Assembly: GCF_001936115.1 (NCBI RefSeq)
Contig: NZ_MPDM01000006.1
Coordinates: 1 to 64,000, forward strand
Direction of reading: 5' to 3'
From: Boudabousia marimammalium
GTDB lineage: Bacteria; Actinomycetota; Actinomycetes; Actinomycetales; Actinomycetaceae
DNA length: 64,000 nt
In this document: positions 48,005 to 57,622 of the stretch, one piece after another
Layout of the letters: the number at the start of each line of letters is the position of its first letter
Numbering within the stretch: position 1 is the stretch's first letter
Translations under genes and position numbers: made by a program
Notes under the pieces: generated by a model
Databases searched by the model: none
What the model was told of the DNA's origin: nothing
The model's input: only the letters and a program-made list of their open reading frames with translations

Positions 48005-48778
48005 ATGATTAATGAAACTTTGCGCGCCGATGGGCGCACCCCTGACCAGCTCCGCACTATCCGTTTAACCCGAGGCTGGCAGCAGGTCGGGGAAGGTAGT
48101 GTCCTAGTCGAATTTGGTAACACCCGCGTGCTTTGCGTGGCCTCCTTTACCGAGGGCGTCCCGCGGTGGAAGAAAGGCCAAGGTAGCGGCTGGGTGACCG
48201 GCGAATACTCGATGCTGCCGAGGGCGACTGAAACCCGCTCGCAGCGTGAATCTGTACGCGGCAAGGTGGGTGGCCGGACCCAAGAAATTTCTCGCCTGCT
48301 GGGCCGATCCTTGCGGGCAGTGGTGGATGTTGATGCCTTGGGTGAGAACACTATCGTGTTGGACTGTGACGTCCTCCAAGCTGATGGCGGCACCCGTACC
48401 GCTGCGATTACGGGCGCCTATGTGGCCCTCGCTGACGCGGTTGCTTACGGTAAGGCGAACGGTCTGATTAGCCCCGGCAGCAAGGTACTCACTGATTCGG
48501 TTTCCGCGATTTCTGTGGGCATTATTGATGGTCGTCCCTGCCTGGATCTTCCCTATGTTGAAGATGTCGCCGCCGGCACTGACATGAACGTGGTGATGAC
48601 CGGCTCTGGTACTTTCGTTGAGGTGCAGGGCACCGCAGAGCATGGCGCTTTCACCCGTGATGAGTTGAATCAGCTATTGGCTTTGGCAGAGAGCGGCAAT
48701 GCGCGTCTCACCCAGTTGCAGGAAGAATGCTTAGCTGGGGAACCCGGGGTGGTTTTCGTGGCGGAGGCTGGCAAGTGA
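48005..48778 (+). CDS. rph: Ribonuclease PH
   Basis: Phosphorolytic trimming of tRNA 3' ends. 257 residues with [31 protein letters not shown] (phosphate-binding Arg), GRSLRAVVD and [20 protein letters not shown]. Overlaps rdgB by four bases (GTGA), the usual actinobacterial pairing. Confidence 0.97.
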   Translation: MINETLRADGRTPDQLRTIRLTRGWQQVGEGSVLVEFGNTRVLCVASFTEGVPRWKKGQGSGWVTGEYSMLPRATETRSQRESVRGKVGGRTQEISRLLGRSLRAVVDVDALGENTIVLDCDVLQADGGTRTAAITGAYVALADAVAYGKANGLISPGSKVLTDSVSAISVGIIDGRPCLDLPYVEDVAAGTDMNVVMTGSGTFVEVQGTAEHGAFTRDELNQLLALAESGNARLTQLQEECLAGEPGVVFVAEAGK

Positions 48779-49410
48779 GCACGGCGGGGTCTTCCTCGTC
48801 CTTGCCGAGGGTGATTCTGGCGACCAGAAACCAGCACAAGGTTAATGAGCTGCGCCAGATTTTATCGGCCGCGATTCCCGGTTTTCAGCCAGACTGGCTG
48901 GGTTCAGCTCAAGATTTTGACACGGTTGAACCGGTTGAAGATGGCGTTGATTTCGCGGAGAACTCCCTGATTAAGGCACGCCAGGTGGTGAAAGATACCG
49001 GTTTGCCCGCGATTGCGGATGATTCTGGGATTTGCGTTGAGATCATGGGCGGCGCCCCCGGGATTTTTTCGGCCCGCTGGTCAGGCGCCCACGGCGACGA
49101 TGTGGGGAACCGCAATCTGCTTCTTCATCAGTTAGCTGACGTGCCGGAGCGGAACCGCGGCGCCTACTTTATGTGCGCCGCCTGCCTGGTTATGCCTGAT
49201 GGCAGAGAGTTCGTGGAAATCGGTAAGATGACTGGCCATTTGAGTTTTGCTGCCGCAGGTGATTCTGGTTTCGGCTATGACCCGATTTTTATTCCGACCG
49301 GCTACTCCGTGACGAATGCGGAGCTTTCTCCGGAGGAAAAGAACGCCATCAGCCACCGGGCGAAAGCTTTTAACGCGCTCGCGAAAACCCTGCAGGCTGA
49401 GCTTCTCTAG
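48775..49410 (+). CDS. rdgB: XTP/dITP diphosphatase
   Basis: Removes inosine and xanthosine triphosphates from the nucleotide pool. The 211-residue protein has [14 protein letters not shown], the catalytic [18 protein letters not shown] and SGFGYDPIF, followed by [14 protein letters not shown]. The GTG start overlaps the rph stop; the open frame extends 16 codons into rph. Confidence 0.95.
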   Translation: MSTAGSSSSLPRVILATRNQHKVNELRQILSAAIPGFQPDWLGSAQDFDTVEPVEDGVDFAENSLIKARQVVKDTGLPAIADDSGICVEIMGGAPGIFSARWSGAHGDDVGNRNLLLHQLADVPERNRGAYFMCAACLVMPDGREFVEIGKMTGHLSFAAAGDSGFGYDPIFIPTGYSVTNAELSPEEKNAISHRAKAFNALAKTLQAELL

Positions 49411-49435
49411 TCTTCCGATCTGGACTCTAGGAGCC

Positions 49436-50296
49436 TCAGATTAGGTAGGATTTACCTGACTCGGCGATTTCGAAGGGGCCGTCCCAAGTGGAGTTGATTT
49501 CTTGCTCTACCACTTCAGCTTCGGTCCACGGTTGAATATGGGTTGCGACTAGAGCACCCACGCCGGCTGATTTTGCCAGCTGCCCGGTCCTCTCCGCAGT
49601 CATGTGGATTCCGCGGGTTTCCGAGCCGTCAGGATTGGTGGGTACTTCAGTCGCAGTGAAGCCGGCCTCTGCAAGCAACAGATTCGCTCCGTTCGCTGCC
49701 GCAATTGTGGGATCATGCAGGTCAGTGTCACCAGTGTAGGTGAATACCGCAGTTTGGGTTTGCGTGACCGGCCCTAACTGTTTCGCGTTACCAATCTCAT
49801 CGGTGGGGAAACCGGCAGGTCCTTCGATGCGGTAGCTCCAGGCGCGAACCGGATGCCACGCGGGGAATGCCGTGATTTTGAAGGGTCCGATTTCAACCTC
49901 CCGGTTGTGCGCGGAAATGACTGTCACATCAAATTCGTGGTCGTAGCTGCCTTGCGTATTGCCGTCAATCTGTCCAATTCGCTCTGTCGTCCCTTTTGGG
50001 CCAATCAGGCTAATGGTTCCACCTGACGAGCAGGGAGCCCATTTTTGAAATACGTGCAAGGAGACCAGGTCTGCGCAGTGGTCAGCATGGAGGTGAGTTA
50101 AGGCAACCGCGTCCAGTTCAGTGGGTTTCAAGTAGTTCCACATTTGCCCGTATCCGCCCGGGCCCAGGTCAAGGAGGATGCTCCAGATTCGGGTCCCGCC
50201 ATTGCCATCAGGACCGGGAGCTTGCAGGAGGTACGAGGAGGCGGCGCTCTTCGGGCCAGACATGGAGCCGGTGCAGCCCACAATAGTTAATTTCAT
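49436..50296 (-). CDS. MBL-fold metallo-hydrolase (Rv1339-like)
   Basis: 286-residue metallo-beta-lactamase-fold hydrolase with THLHADHCADL (metal ligands His-x-His-x-Asp-His) and late ligands His in AWHPVRAW and THIQPW. It belongs to the actinobacterial group beside murI and rph; the mycobacterial member Rv1339 has been reported to act as an atypical cAMP phosphodiesterase, so this activity is possible. The start overlaps the murI stop (ATGA). Convergent with rdgB. Confidence 0.85.
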   Translation of the reverse strand: MKLTIVGCTGSMSGPKSAASSYLLQAPGPDGNGGTRIWSILLDLGPGGYGQMWNYLKPTELDAVALTHLHADHCADLVSLHVFQKWAPCSSGGTISLIGPKGTTERIGQIDGNTQGSYDHEFDVTVISAHNREVEIGPFKITAFPAWHPVRAWSYRIEGPAGFPTDEIGNAKQLGPVTQTQTAVFTYTGDTDLHDPTIAAANGANLLLAEAGFTATEVPTNPDGSETRGIHMTAERTGQLAKSAGVGALVATHIQPWTEAEVVEQEINSTWDGPFEIAESGKSYLI

Positions 50297-51138
50297 GAGG
50301 GCTTACCTTCTGTTCCATGGGGTTTAGTATGTGCGGATTGGTCACCAATCACCGTGACGCTGCGGACCGCAGGACCGATGAATCGTTTTGCCATTTCGGT
50401 AAAGTTTTCGGAGGCGTCCGTAATCATGAACTCATGCTTTGGTTCAGGCATTTGCGGGTCCCGTCCTTCGCCGGAGTCAGTGATGTAACGGTAGACGGAT
50501 TCGGTGCTGGCATCAGAGGAGGACACGAGGTTCACCCCTGGTCCCATCACGTATGAGATGGCACCTTTAAGGAGAGGGTAATGGGTGCAACCGAGAATCA
50601 CCGTATCCACTTCAGCGTCCTGCAAGGGCTTCACGTATTCGCTTACTTGCGCGATTACTTCCGGGCCGCTGGTTTGTCCTGCCTCCACCATGTCGACTAG
50701 GGCTGGGCAGGCTTGGGAGAATACCTGCACATTAGGGAATCGCGAGAGGACCTTATTATAGGAGCCTGACCTGATAGTTGCGGGGGTGGCGAGCACGCCG
50801 ATTCGACCGCTGGGGCTGAGCGCCGCCGCATTGCGAGCGGCTGGCTCTACTACCTCAAAAACAGGAATTGAATAGAGGTTGCGCGCTTCTTCTAGCACTG
50901 CTGAGGAGGCCGTATTACAGGCAATCACCAGTGCTTTTACTCCGCGTTCGACCAACTTATCCATAATGTCGAGGGCGTAACCGCGAACCTCAGATATTGA
51001 CTTGGTTCCATAGGGTACATGCGCGGTATCTCCAACATAAAGAATCTCCTCATGCGGCAACTGCTCAAGGATTGAGCGGGCCACCGTTAGCCCACCCACT
51101 CCTGAATCAAAAATTCCGATTGGCGCGTTATTCATCAT
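50293..51138 (-). CDS. murI: Glutamate racemase
   Basis: Makes D-glutamate for peptidoglycan. 281 residues from the ATG chosen at 51138 (MMNNAPIGIFDSGVGGLTV); a second ATG follows immediately. The two catalytic cysteines are in ACNTASSAVLE and GCTHYPLL. The reading frame is open eight codons further upstream to a TTG but without better support. A paralogous racemase remnant, unrelated in origin, lies at 20810. Confidence 0.95.
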   Translation of the reverse strand: MMNNAPIGIFDSGVGGLTVARSILEQLPHEEILYVGDTAHVPYGTKSISEVRGYALDIMDKLVERGVKALVIACNTASSAVLEEARNLYSIPVFEVVEPAARNAAALSPSGRIGVLATPATIRSGSYNKVLSRFPNVQVFSQACPALVDMVEAGQTSGPEVIAQVSEYVKPLQDAEVDTVILGCTHYPLLKGAISYVMGPGVNLVSSSDASTESVYRYITDSGEGRDPQMPEPKHEFMITDASENFTEMAKRFIGPAVRSVTVIGDQSAHTKPHGTEGKPS

Positions 51139-51282
51139 TGTAAGACTAGCCAATTTCCGCAAGATTCCAACCCTTTGAGGGGGTGAGACTGGACACTACA
51201 GCGCGCCGAGATACCTAAATCAGCCATTTTTGATACATTAGTGTGTCTAAATCAACGTAGCAATGACTACCCTAACAGTTAT

Positions 51283-52668
51283 ATGATTGGTCACATGAGT
51301 GCTTCTTGGTCTACATCCTTGCTAACCGATATGTACGAGCTGACCATGGTGGATGCCGCTTTGAAGAGCCGCACAGCTGAGCGTCGCTCCGTTTTTGAAC
51401 TCTTTGGTCGCCGTCTTCCTGATTCCCGCCGTTTCGGCGTTGTCGCCGGAACCGGACGCATCCTAGAAGCACTGCAACGCTTCGAGTTCACCCCTGAAGA
51501 TATTGACTATCTGCATAAGCACAAAATCGTCTCAGATGACGCGATTGATTATTTCCGCGATTACCGTTTCACCGGCGACATCTGGGGTTACCGTGAAGGT
51601 GATGTTTACTTTAAGCATTCCCCCCTCATGACGGTGGAATCAACTTTCGCGGAGGCTTGCCTGCTGGAAACTGTGTTGTTGTCAATCCTCAACCATGACT
51701 GTGCGGTAGCTTCGGCGGCCTCCCGCATGACCATTGCCGCACACAAGCGCCCCTGCTTCGATATGGGTGCCCGCCGCACCCATGAGCGGGCCGGTGTTTC
51801 TGCAGCCCGCGCCTCCATGATTGGCGGCTTTGCTGGCACCTCAAACCTGGAGGCTGGTAAGCGTTACGGGATTCGCACCATCGGCACTTCAGCGCACTCC
51901 TTCACCCTACTCCATGACAGCGAGGAAGCAGCCTTCAAGGCACAGATTGATAGCCTTGGTCCCGGCACCACACTGCTGGTTGATACTTATGACATTCCCG
52001 AGGGCGTAGAGCGCGCCGTCGCTGCGGCACGCGCCGCCGGTGCCGAACTGGGTGCCGTCCGGATTGATTCCGGTGACCTGGTCGCGCAGGCCTTCAAGGT
52101 GCGTGGGCAGCTAGATCGTTTGGGCGCTAAGTCCACTAAGATTACGGTCACCTCAGACCTAGATGAGTACGCCATTGCGGCCCTCGGTGCAGCCCCGGTT
52201 GATTCCTACGGCGTGGGCACAAAGCTGGTCACTGGCTCCGGTATTCCAACTGCCGCTTTGGTTTATAAGCTGGTGGAGCGCGTAGGCGCGGACGGGAAAA
52301 TGGAAGGCGTCGCTAAGGCCTCAAAGTCCAAGTCCACGATTGCGGGACGTAAATGGGCTGCCCGCGTCTATGACGAGGAAGGCTACGCCGCTGAGGAACG
52401 CCTGTATGTGGGCTCTTATGATGAGTTCTCACAGGTGCTGCAGAAAGAACAGGATCGGGGCATCACGATTACCCCGCGCCAGCGCAAAATGGTTTCAGAT
52501 GGCGTGATTGATGAGCAGTGGATTGGCCCCGAAGCGGTGGTCCGTGGCGCTGAGCTGCACAAGGAGATCCGCGCGAAGCTCCCCTACGCTGCCTGGCACC
52601 TGTCCGAAGGCGAGCCAGCTATTGAGACTCGCGTAATTGAACTTCCCAGCGCTAACCCTGCCAAGTAG
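51283..52668 (+). CDS. pncB: Nicotinate phosphoribosyltransferase
   Basis: First step of NAD salvage from nicotinate. The product (461 residues from 51283) has LLTDMYELTM near the N terminus, FELFGRRLPDSRRFGV, DMGARRTHER, GTSAHSF with the phosphorylated His, and DSGDL. The start is uncertain: ATG 51283, ATG 51295 or GTG 51241. A TACCCT box nine bases before 51283 without a ribosome site fits leaderless start. With nudC, ligA and udk it makes NAD/nucleotide recycling a theme of the region. Confidence 0.93.
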   Translation: MIGHMSASWSTSLLTDMYELTMVDAALKSRTAERRSVFELFGRRLPDSRRFGVVAGTGRILEALQRFEFTPEDIDYLHKHKIVSDDAIDYFRDYRFTGDIWGYREGDVYFKHSPLMTVESTFAEACLLETVLLSILNHDCAVASAASRMTIAAHKRPCFDMGARRTHERAGVSAARASMIGGFAGTSNLEAGKRYGIRTIGTSAHSFTLLHDSEEAAFKAQIDSLGPGTTLLVDTYDIPEGVERAVAAARAAGAELGAVRIDSGDLVAQAFKVRGQLDRLGAKSTKITVTSDLDEYAIAALGAAPVDSYGVGTKLVTGSGIPTAALVYKLVERVGADGKMEGVAKASKSKSTIAGRKWAARVYDEEGYAAEERLYVGSYDEFSQVLQKEQDRGITITPRQRKMVSDGVIDEQWIGPEAVVRGAELHKEIRAKLPYAAWHLSEGEPAIETRVIELPSANPAK

Positions 52669-52770
52669 TCTACGAACAGACCCGCCACCGGCTAGATCGG
52701 CTGCAACCTAGATTCCTCAACGCTAGCTGAGTCGCAAGTAGAATCCGCTACCGGCTAAGCTACCTTGGCT

Positions 52771-54591
52771 TTAGCGTTTCCCGACGAACCAGCGCCTGAG
52801 CAAATCTATGCGCGCCTGAATCTGCTCAGTTGAGGCTTGCGGCACTTCCGGTCCCCCACAGCGCTGGCGTAGCTCAGCATGGATTTGGGCGTGCGGTGTC
52901 CCATTCCGGCGCGACCAGCCTGAGACCAGGTTCTGTAGTTCTTTCCGTTTCGCGGCCCGCAGACGATGCGCACTCAAGTTCGCGTTAGCGTCACGTTGCG
53001 CTTTCGTGGCAGCTTCACGACTGCGCCGATGCTGCTCTGCTTTCATCTGCTCTTTTTGATGCTGCCGGAGCAACGATTCCACCTGGTCGGGTTCCAAAAG
53101 CCCAGGAATCCCTAAGTAGTCTTGCTCTTCCGGGGAGCCAACTTGGCCGCCTAAACCGAACTGGCTGCCATCGAAGAGAACAGAATCAAATTCTGCTTCC
53201 GCCCCTAGAGCTTCAAAGCCTTCCAGCATGTCGGAGCTGGCTTTCTCCTGGCGGTTAGCTTCCCGCATCTCATCTTCTGGGCTGCGTTCTGCCGCTTCGG
53301 GACGATCCAGCGCATGGTCACGTTGCACTTCCATCTCTGAGGCCAGCTCAAGTAGCGGCATCACTGACGGCAAAAACACGCTGGCCGTTTCACCGCGCCT
53401 ACGAGCACGCACAAAACGTCCAATAGCCTGCGCAAAAAACAAGGGGGTGGAGGTGGAAGTCGCATACACACCGACGGCTAGCCTGGGCACGTCCACGCCC
53501 TCGGAAACCATCCTCACAGCCACCATCCAGCGGGCGTCAGACTGCGAGAACTCCTCAATCTTCGCGGAAGCCCCAGAGTCATCCGAAAGCACCACGGTGG
53601 GAGCCTTGCCGGTAATCTCACGCAACTGCTTCGCGTAGGCGCGCGCCGCCATCTGGTTAGAGGCAATCACCAACCCGCCCGCGTCGGGGACGCTGCGACG
53701 CACCTGGGTGAGACGCTGATCCGCCGCGGAAAGTACCGCCGGCATCCACTGCCCTTTCGGATCCAGCGCGGTCCGCCAAGCCTGCTTCGTCATGTCTTTC
53801 GTGAGGGGCTCCCCCAGCCGCGCCTGCACCTCATCCCCAGCGCTGGTACGCCAATGCATGGAACCCGAATATGACATGAAAATCACCGGACGAACCACAC
53901 TGTCACGCAGCGCCTGGGCGTACCCATAAACGTAGTCCGCATGAGAGCGCCGAATCCCCTGCTCATCTTCAACGTAGCGGACGAATGGAATGGGGGCGCT
54001 ATCAGAGCGGAAAGGGGTGCCCGTCAAAGCGAGGCGGCGGGTGGCATCCGCAAAGGCAATCCCGATCCCGTCACCCCAGGTGAGGCTGTCGCCGCCGTGG
54101 TGGATTTCGTCGAGGATGACGAGGGTGCGATGGGCTCGCGTGCGGGTCTCATGTACTTGCGGATTTGCCCCAACCTGCGCGTAGGTGACTGCTACTCCAT
54201 CGAAATGGGAGCCGGCCACTCTTTGCGCATTAGTGAAGGCAGGATCCAGCTGGATACCCACGCGAGCAGCCGCATCAGCCCACTGGTTTTTCAGATGCTC
54301 CGTGGGGCAGACAACCGTAATCTTGTCAATGACTCCGTCGGCCAGAAGGCCAGCTGCAATCCGGAGTGCGAACGTGGTTTTGCCGGCTCCCGGGGTGGCG
54401 ACGGCAAGGAAATCTTTAGGGGCAAGGGCCTGGTATTTTTCGATAGCGGCCGCCTGCCAGGCGCGTAGTGACGTGACCGTTCCCCAGGCTGCCCGGCGCG
54501 GATAGGCAGGCGATAAGCTCTGCGCTGCGGAGGGAGAGACGTTAGCTGGAAGAGAGGAATCAGCGGACGGGGAAGGCGGTAGCGGCGTCAC
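52771..54591 (-). CDS. DEAD/DEAH SF2 helicase beside DUF3039
   Basis: 606-residue helicase of the ResIII/type-III-restriction-like class found in actinobacteria with DUF3039. Walker A ATPGAGKTTF near residue 65, DEIHHGGDS (DEIH box), ALTGTPFRSDS (motif III), MVSEGVDVPRLAVGVY and AIGRFVRARRRGE (motif VI), then a coiled, Lys/Arg/Glu-rich C-terminal part. The start overlaps the DUF3039 stop by four bases (ATGA). Confidence 0.85.
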   Translation of the reverse strand: MTPLPPSPSADSSLPANVSPSAAQSLSPAYPRRAAWGTVTSLRAWQAAAIEKYQALAPKDFLAVATPGAGKTTFALRIAAGLLADGVIDKITVVCPTEHLKNQWADAAARVGIQLDPAFTNAQRVAGSHFDGVAVTYAQVGANPQVHETRTRAHRTLVILDEIHHGGDSLTWGDGIGIAFADATRRLALTGTPFRSDSAPIPFVRYVEDEQGIRRSHADYVYGYAQALRDSVVRPVIFMSYSGSMHWRTSAGDEVQARLGEPLTKDMTKQAWRTALDPKGQWMPAVLSAADQRLTQVRRSVPDAGGLVIASNQMAARAYAKQLREITGKAPTVVLSDDSGASAKIEEFSQSDARWMVAVRMVSEGVDVPRLAVGVYATSTSTPLFFAQAIGRFVRARRRGETASVFLPSVMPLLELASEMEVQRDHALDRPEAAERSPEDEMREANRQEKASSDMLEGFEALGAEAEFDSVLFDGSQFGLGGQVGSPEEQDYLGIPGLLEPDQVESLLRQHQKEQMKAEQHRRSREAATKAQRDANANLSAHRLRAAKRKELQNLVSGWSRRNGTPHAQIHAELRQRCGGPEVPQASTEQIQARIDLLRRWFVGKR

Positions 54592-54953
54592 GAGTCGCTT
54601 CCGGAGTCCGAACCGGACCCGGAACCATTATCGCCATTAAAAGGCCAGCCTTTACCGTTGTTCTTTGAAGCCTCATAGATGGCTTTGCAGGTCGGGCAAA
54701 CGGGATAGTCTTTCGGGTTCTTCCGAGGAATCCAGACTTTGCCGCACAGGGCAATCACCATGCGACCGGGAGCGGCTTTACGGGAACGCACATAGTGTGC
54801 GTAGCGCTCATCGTCACCGTCGTCTTTCTTTGCGTCAGTGTCGGGCTTTTCCATGACCCCGACAGCACCTGCCGTTTGGGGCTCAGGGGCCGCAAACGGA
54901 TCTTCAGGACCGGTTGGTGCATTGTGGGATTCAGAGGAAATCATGTTTGCCAT
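54588..54953 (-). CDS. DUF3039 zinc-ribbon-like protein
   Basis: 121-residue actinobacterial family protein of unknown function. It has a conserved core HYVRSRKAAPGRMVIALCGKVWIPRK followed by CPTCK, the three cysteines suggesting a metal ribbon, and a Gly/Ser/Asp-rich tail. Usually paired with the adjacent helicase, so likely its partner. Start uncertain: ATG 54953 or ATG 54944; TAAAAT ends seven bases before the latter. Confidence 0.85.
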   Translation of the reverse strand: MANMISSESHNAPTGPEDPFAAPEPQTAGAVGVMEKPDTDAKKDDGDDERYAHYVRSRKAAPGRMVIALCGKVWIPRKNPKDYPVCPTCKAIYEASKNNGKGWPFNGDNGSGSGSDSGSDS

Positions 54954-54979
54954 TTTACCGCCCGTCCCTCACAGATGCC

Positions 54980-55024
54980 ACTGACCGGAGCGGAGGTGAA
55001 TCTCACCCCTGCGCTCCGGTCAGT
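54980..55024. other. Strong nested hairpin without a T-tract
   Basis: A perfect 13-bp inverted repeat (actgaccggagcg / cgctccggtcagt) encloses a smaller one (ggtga / tcacc). It lies between nagB and the DUF3039 gene, both on the minus strand. Read on that strand no U-run follows, so it is not a standard terminator; A/T-rich DNA lies on its other side. Confidence 0.7.
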
Positions 55025-55070
55025 AAAAATTCTTGATTGACGGTGTGATTCTTCGCCTTTAGTCAGCGAA

Positions 55071-55844
55071 TCAGTGACTCTCCGCAGCCTGCATTTCGCG
55101 GTAGTAATCAATCAGCTTCAGCTTGGAAGCGGCAGCCTCATCAAGGAATACTTTAGCGTTGGGGTGCATTTGCATGATGGTGGCCGGCCACATTGCACTG
55201 ATTGCGCCCTCGACCATCTGTGCCACAGCCTCAGCCTTGTTAGCGCCGGTAGCGACCAGGCAGAGTTCCTCAGCGTCCATGATGGTGCCTAGGCCTTGGG
55301 TGACGCAGTGGGTGGGGACCTTGCTCAGGTCATCATCGAAGAAGCGAGCATTGTCAACGCGGGTCTGCTTGGTCAGGGTGTCCACGTGGGTGCGGGAGAC
55401 GAGGGAGCCGCCCGGCTCATTGAAGGCGATGTGGCCGTCAGAGCCGATACCCAAAATCTGGAGGGCTACGCCACCCTTGTCTTTGATTAGCTGATCGTAT
55501 TCCTTCACTGCTACCTGCAGGTCTTCAGCGTTACCTTCAGGGCCGTGCACGTTTTCCGGCTTCACGTCAACCTGGGAGGCAATCTCGGTGTGGATGACGT
55601 TGTGGTAGCGTTCCGGATGGTCCTCAGCAATACCTACGTACTCATCCAGCATGAAGAAGTGCGAGTCTTTGAAAGAGAGCCTGCCAGCGGCAACGCGAGC
55701 AATCAACTCACGGTAGGTGGGGAGCGGCGAAGAGCCGGTTGCAACGCCTAGGTTTGCCTGCGGGCGAGCGGTGAAAACCTCTTCGATACGATCCGCAATT
55801 GCTTTACCGATAGCCTCTTCAGAAGGAAGAATAAAAATCTCCAT
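55071..55844 (-). CDS. nagB: Glucosamine-6-phosphate deaminase
   Basis: Converts glucosamine-6-phosphate to fructose-6-phosphate and ammonia, feeding amino sugars into glycolysis. 257 residues with LGVATGSSPLPTYREL, MLDEYVGIAEDHPERY, ILGIGSDGHIAFNEPG and SHVDTL-like segments. The ATG at 55844 follows AAAGGAATAAC; the longer frame to 55883 is not needed. No nagA or PTS gene is adjacent. Confidence 0.95.
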   Translation of the reverse strand: MEIFILPSEEAIGKAIADRIEEVFTARPQANLGVATGSSPLPTYRELIARVAAGRLSFKDSHFFMLDEYVGIAEDHPERYHNVIHTEIASQVDVKPENVHGPEGNAEDLQVAVKEYDQLIKDKGGVALQILGIGSDGHIAFNEPGGSLVSRTHVDTLTKQTRVDNARFFDDDLSKVPTHCVTQGLGTIMDAEELCLVATGANKAEAVAQMVEGAISAMWPATIMQMHPNAKVFLDEAAASKLKLIDYYREMQAAESH

Positions 55845-55951
55845 GTTATTCCTTTCGCGGAGCAAAGTTGCAACATTGCTCATTTTTGTGTCACCACTAT
55901 TCTACCCATTGCGGCACCCATTACAAGGCCGAATCGGTGTGATTAGATAGC

Positions 55952-55979
55952 AAAAGGGCCCACAATCGTGGGCCCTTTT
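55952..55979. terminator. Terminator between nagB and the HU gene
   Basis: A perfect 12-bp stem (aaaagggcccac / gtgggccctttt) with an AATC loop and runs of T on either strand. It serves the minus-strand HU gene and may also insulate nagB. Confidence 0.85.
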
Positions 55980-55982
55980 TCG

Positions 55983-56005
55983 ATGTAGCTGAGCTTCAGC
56001 TACAT
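55983..56005 (-). other. Second hairpin downstream of the HU gene
   Basis: A perfect 10-bp stem (atgtagctga / tcagctacat) with a 3-nt loop directly after the HU stop on the minus strand and just before the terminator hairpin. Possibly stabilises the abundant hup mRNA 3' end. Confidence 0.55.
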
Positions 56006-56016
56006 AAGTGCAAGAA

Positions 56017-56301
56017 TCACTTCTTGGCAACAGCCTTCTTCAAGGTGGAGCCAGCGGAAATCTTCACACCGTAGCCGGCGGGAATGTGAATCTCTTCGCC
56101 GGTGCGGGGGTTGCGGCCGGTGCGAGCTGCACGCTCAACACGCTCAACTGAGAGCAGGCCGGTGACCTTAACAGCTTCACCCTCGGACAGGGAGGAGATC
56201 AGCACGTCCTGGAAAGCGGACAGTGCGGCGTCTGCCTGCACCTTGGTCAAGGAGGCGCGCTCCGCAATAGCTGCTACTAGTTCGGTACGGTTAATCGACA
56301 T
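56017..56301 (-). CDS. hup: HU-family DNA-binding protein
   Basis: 94-residue histone-like protein that bends DNA and compacts the nucleoid: MSINRTELVAAIAERASLTK at the N terminus and the beta-arm RTGRNPRTGEEIHIPAGYGV. It lacks the long Lys/Ala-rich C-terminal tail of mycobacterial HupB. Start ATG 56301 is behind GAAGGGTGA. The 274-bp gap upstream to trhO (56311-56584) holds no gene I can see, only AT-rich promoter-like DNA. Confidence 0.96.
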   Translation of the reverse strand: MSINRTELVAAIAERASLTKVQADAALSAFQDVLISSLSEGEAVKVTGLLSVERVERAARTGRNPRTGEEIHIPAGYGVKISAGSTLKKAVAKK

Positions 56302-56584
56302 AAAGTTCACCCTTCATCATATTGGCAGGATACGGACGTATCCTGGGTAAGAACGTGACGGCCAGACATTTACTGACCGTCTCGCATCCTGATAGACATT
56401 TTGCCGTGTTTTACGCGAAATTACACGGCGAAACCACGAATATCAGCAAAATTGCCCCGAATTTGTGACGTAGTCCGAAGTTTTTCGCTATTTTCGGGCC
56501 GAAACTCATGGTCTGACCGCAATATTCCCCTGTTTATGGGGGAATGTCAATGCCTAAGCGCGGTCTTAGAGACTTATCTCAAAC

Positions 56585-57493
56585 TCAGGCGTTGATTGCC
56601 GAAGTTATCTTCACGCATTCTGATTTACCGCAGTTATTGGTGGAGGGATTAGCGTGACATTCAGGGCAGAGCAGGATCAGTTCACGGCAGTCATTATTAC
56701 CACAGTTGTAGAACTTGTGGGTGCCTTCACCGCAGTGGACGCACTGGCCCAAAACTTTGACATCCGGACCGAACTCCATGTGCATACGACGATCAAAGAC
56801 GTAGAGGGAGCCTTCCCACAGGCCCTGGTTGCCGTATTTTTCACCGTAGCGCACGATGCCACCATCCATCTGGTAGACCTGCTTGAAGCCACGGTTCTTC
56901 ATTAGGGCGGTCAAGATTTCGCAACGAATCCCACCGGTACAGTAGGTGACGATTGGTTTGTCTTTCAGATCGTCATAGGCGCCGGACTCAATTTCGGCAA
57001 TGAAATCGCGGGTGGTTTCAGTGTTGGGCACGACCGCGTTCTTGAAGTGACCAATTTTTGCTTCCATCGCGTTACGACCATCGAAGAACACTATGTCACC
57101 GTTGTTCTCATCCATCAGTTCATGGAGCTGTTCGGGCTTGAGGTGGACGCCGCCGCCCACTACCCCACCGTTGTCCACTTTGATTTCTTCGGGAACACCG
57201 AAGGTGACAATTTCTTTGCGCACTTTCACGCTCAGGCGCGGGAAGTCCTCAGCCCCACCTTGCGAAATCTTGAACTCCATGCCCTTAAAACCGGGGTAGG
57301 AGCGGGTCTGTCGCATGTATTGTTTGCAGGCGGATAGTTCACCGCCAACAGTACCGTTAATGCCGTGCTCAGAAATAATGATGCGACCAGTCAAACCCAG
57401 CTTTTCACACAGGGTGCGCTGCCACAGCATGATTGCTTGCGGGTCAGCTAGCGGAACGAAGTAATAGTATAGAAGGATTCTGCTTTCACTCAT
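56585..57493 (-). CDS. trhO: tRNA uridine-34 hydroxylase, rhodanese-like
   Basis: TrhO/YceA family: oxygen-dependent 5-hydroxylation of U34 in tRNA anticodons. The 302-residue protein has an N-terminal ferredoxin-like part ([21 protein letters not shown]), a rhodanese domain with active Cys in [14 protein letters not shown], and a C-terminal cysteine-rich zinc segment ([21 protein letters not shown]). TAAACT lies six bases before the ATG (leaderless). Confidence 0.9.
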   Translation of the reverse strand: MSESRILLYYYFVPLADPQAIMLWQRTLCEKLGLTGRIIISEHGINGTVGGELSACKQYMRQTRSYPGFKGMEFKISQGGAEDFPRLSVKVRKEIVTFGVPEEIKVDNGGVVGGGVHLKPEQLHELMDENNGDIVFFDGRNAMEAKIGHFKNAVVPNTETTRDFIAEIESGAYDDLKDKPIVTYCTGGIRCEILTALMKNRGFKQVYQMDGGIVRYGEKYGNQGLWEGSLYVFDRRMHMEFGPDVKVLGQCVHCGEGTHKFYNCGNNDCRELILLCPECHANPSTNNCGKSECVKITSAINA

Positions 57494-57499
57494 TTAGCC

Positions 57500-57505
57500 A
57501 GTTTA
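57500..57505 (-). promoter_or_regulatory. -10 box of a leaderless trhO promoter
   Basis: TAAACT on the minus strand ends six bases before the trhO ATG. It is the same hexamer and spacing as upstream of gatC. Confidence 0.5.
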
Positions 57506-57622
57506 CACCAGTATGCCGCTCTCACAGAACGGCTTTACCCGATTTTGATGCCTGGTAAGCGAGGGCTGCATTAGACTTGTCGCATTGCTTTACTGTTCGG
57601 TTTTGGAAAGGTGCCTGCCCTG

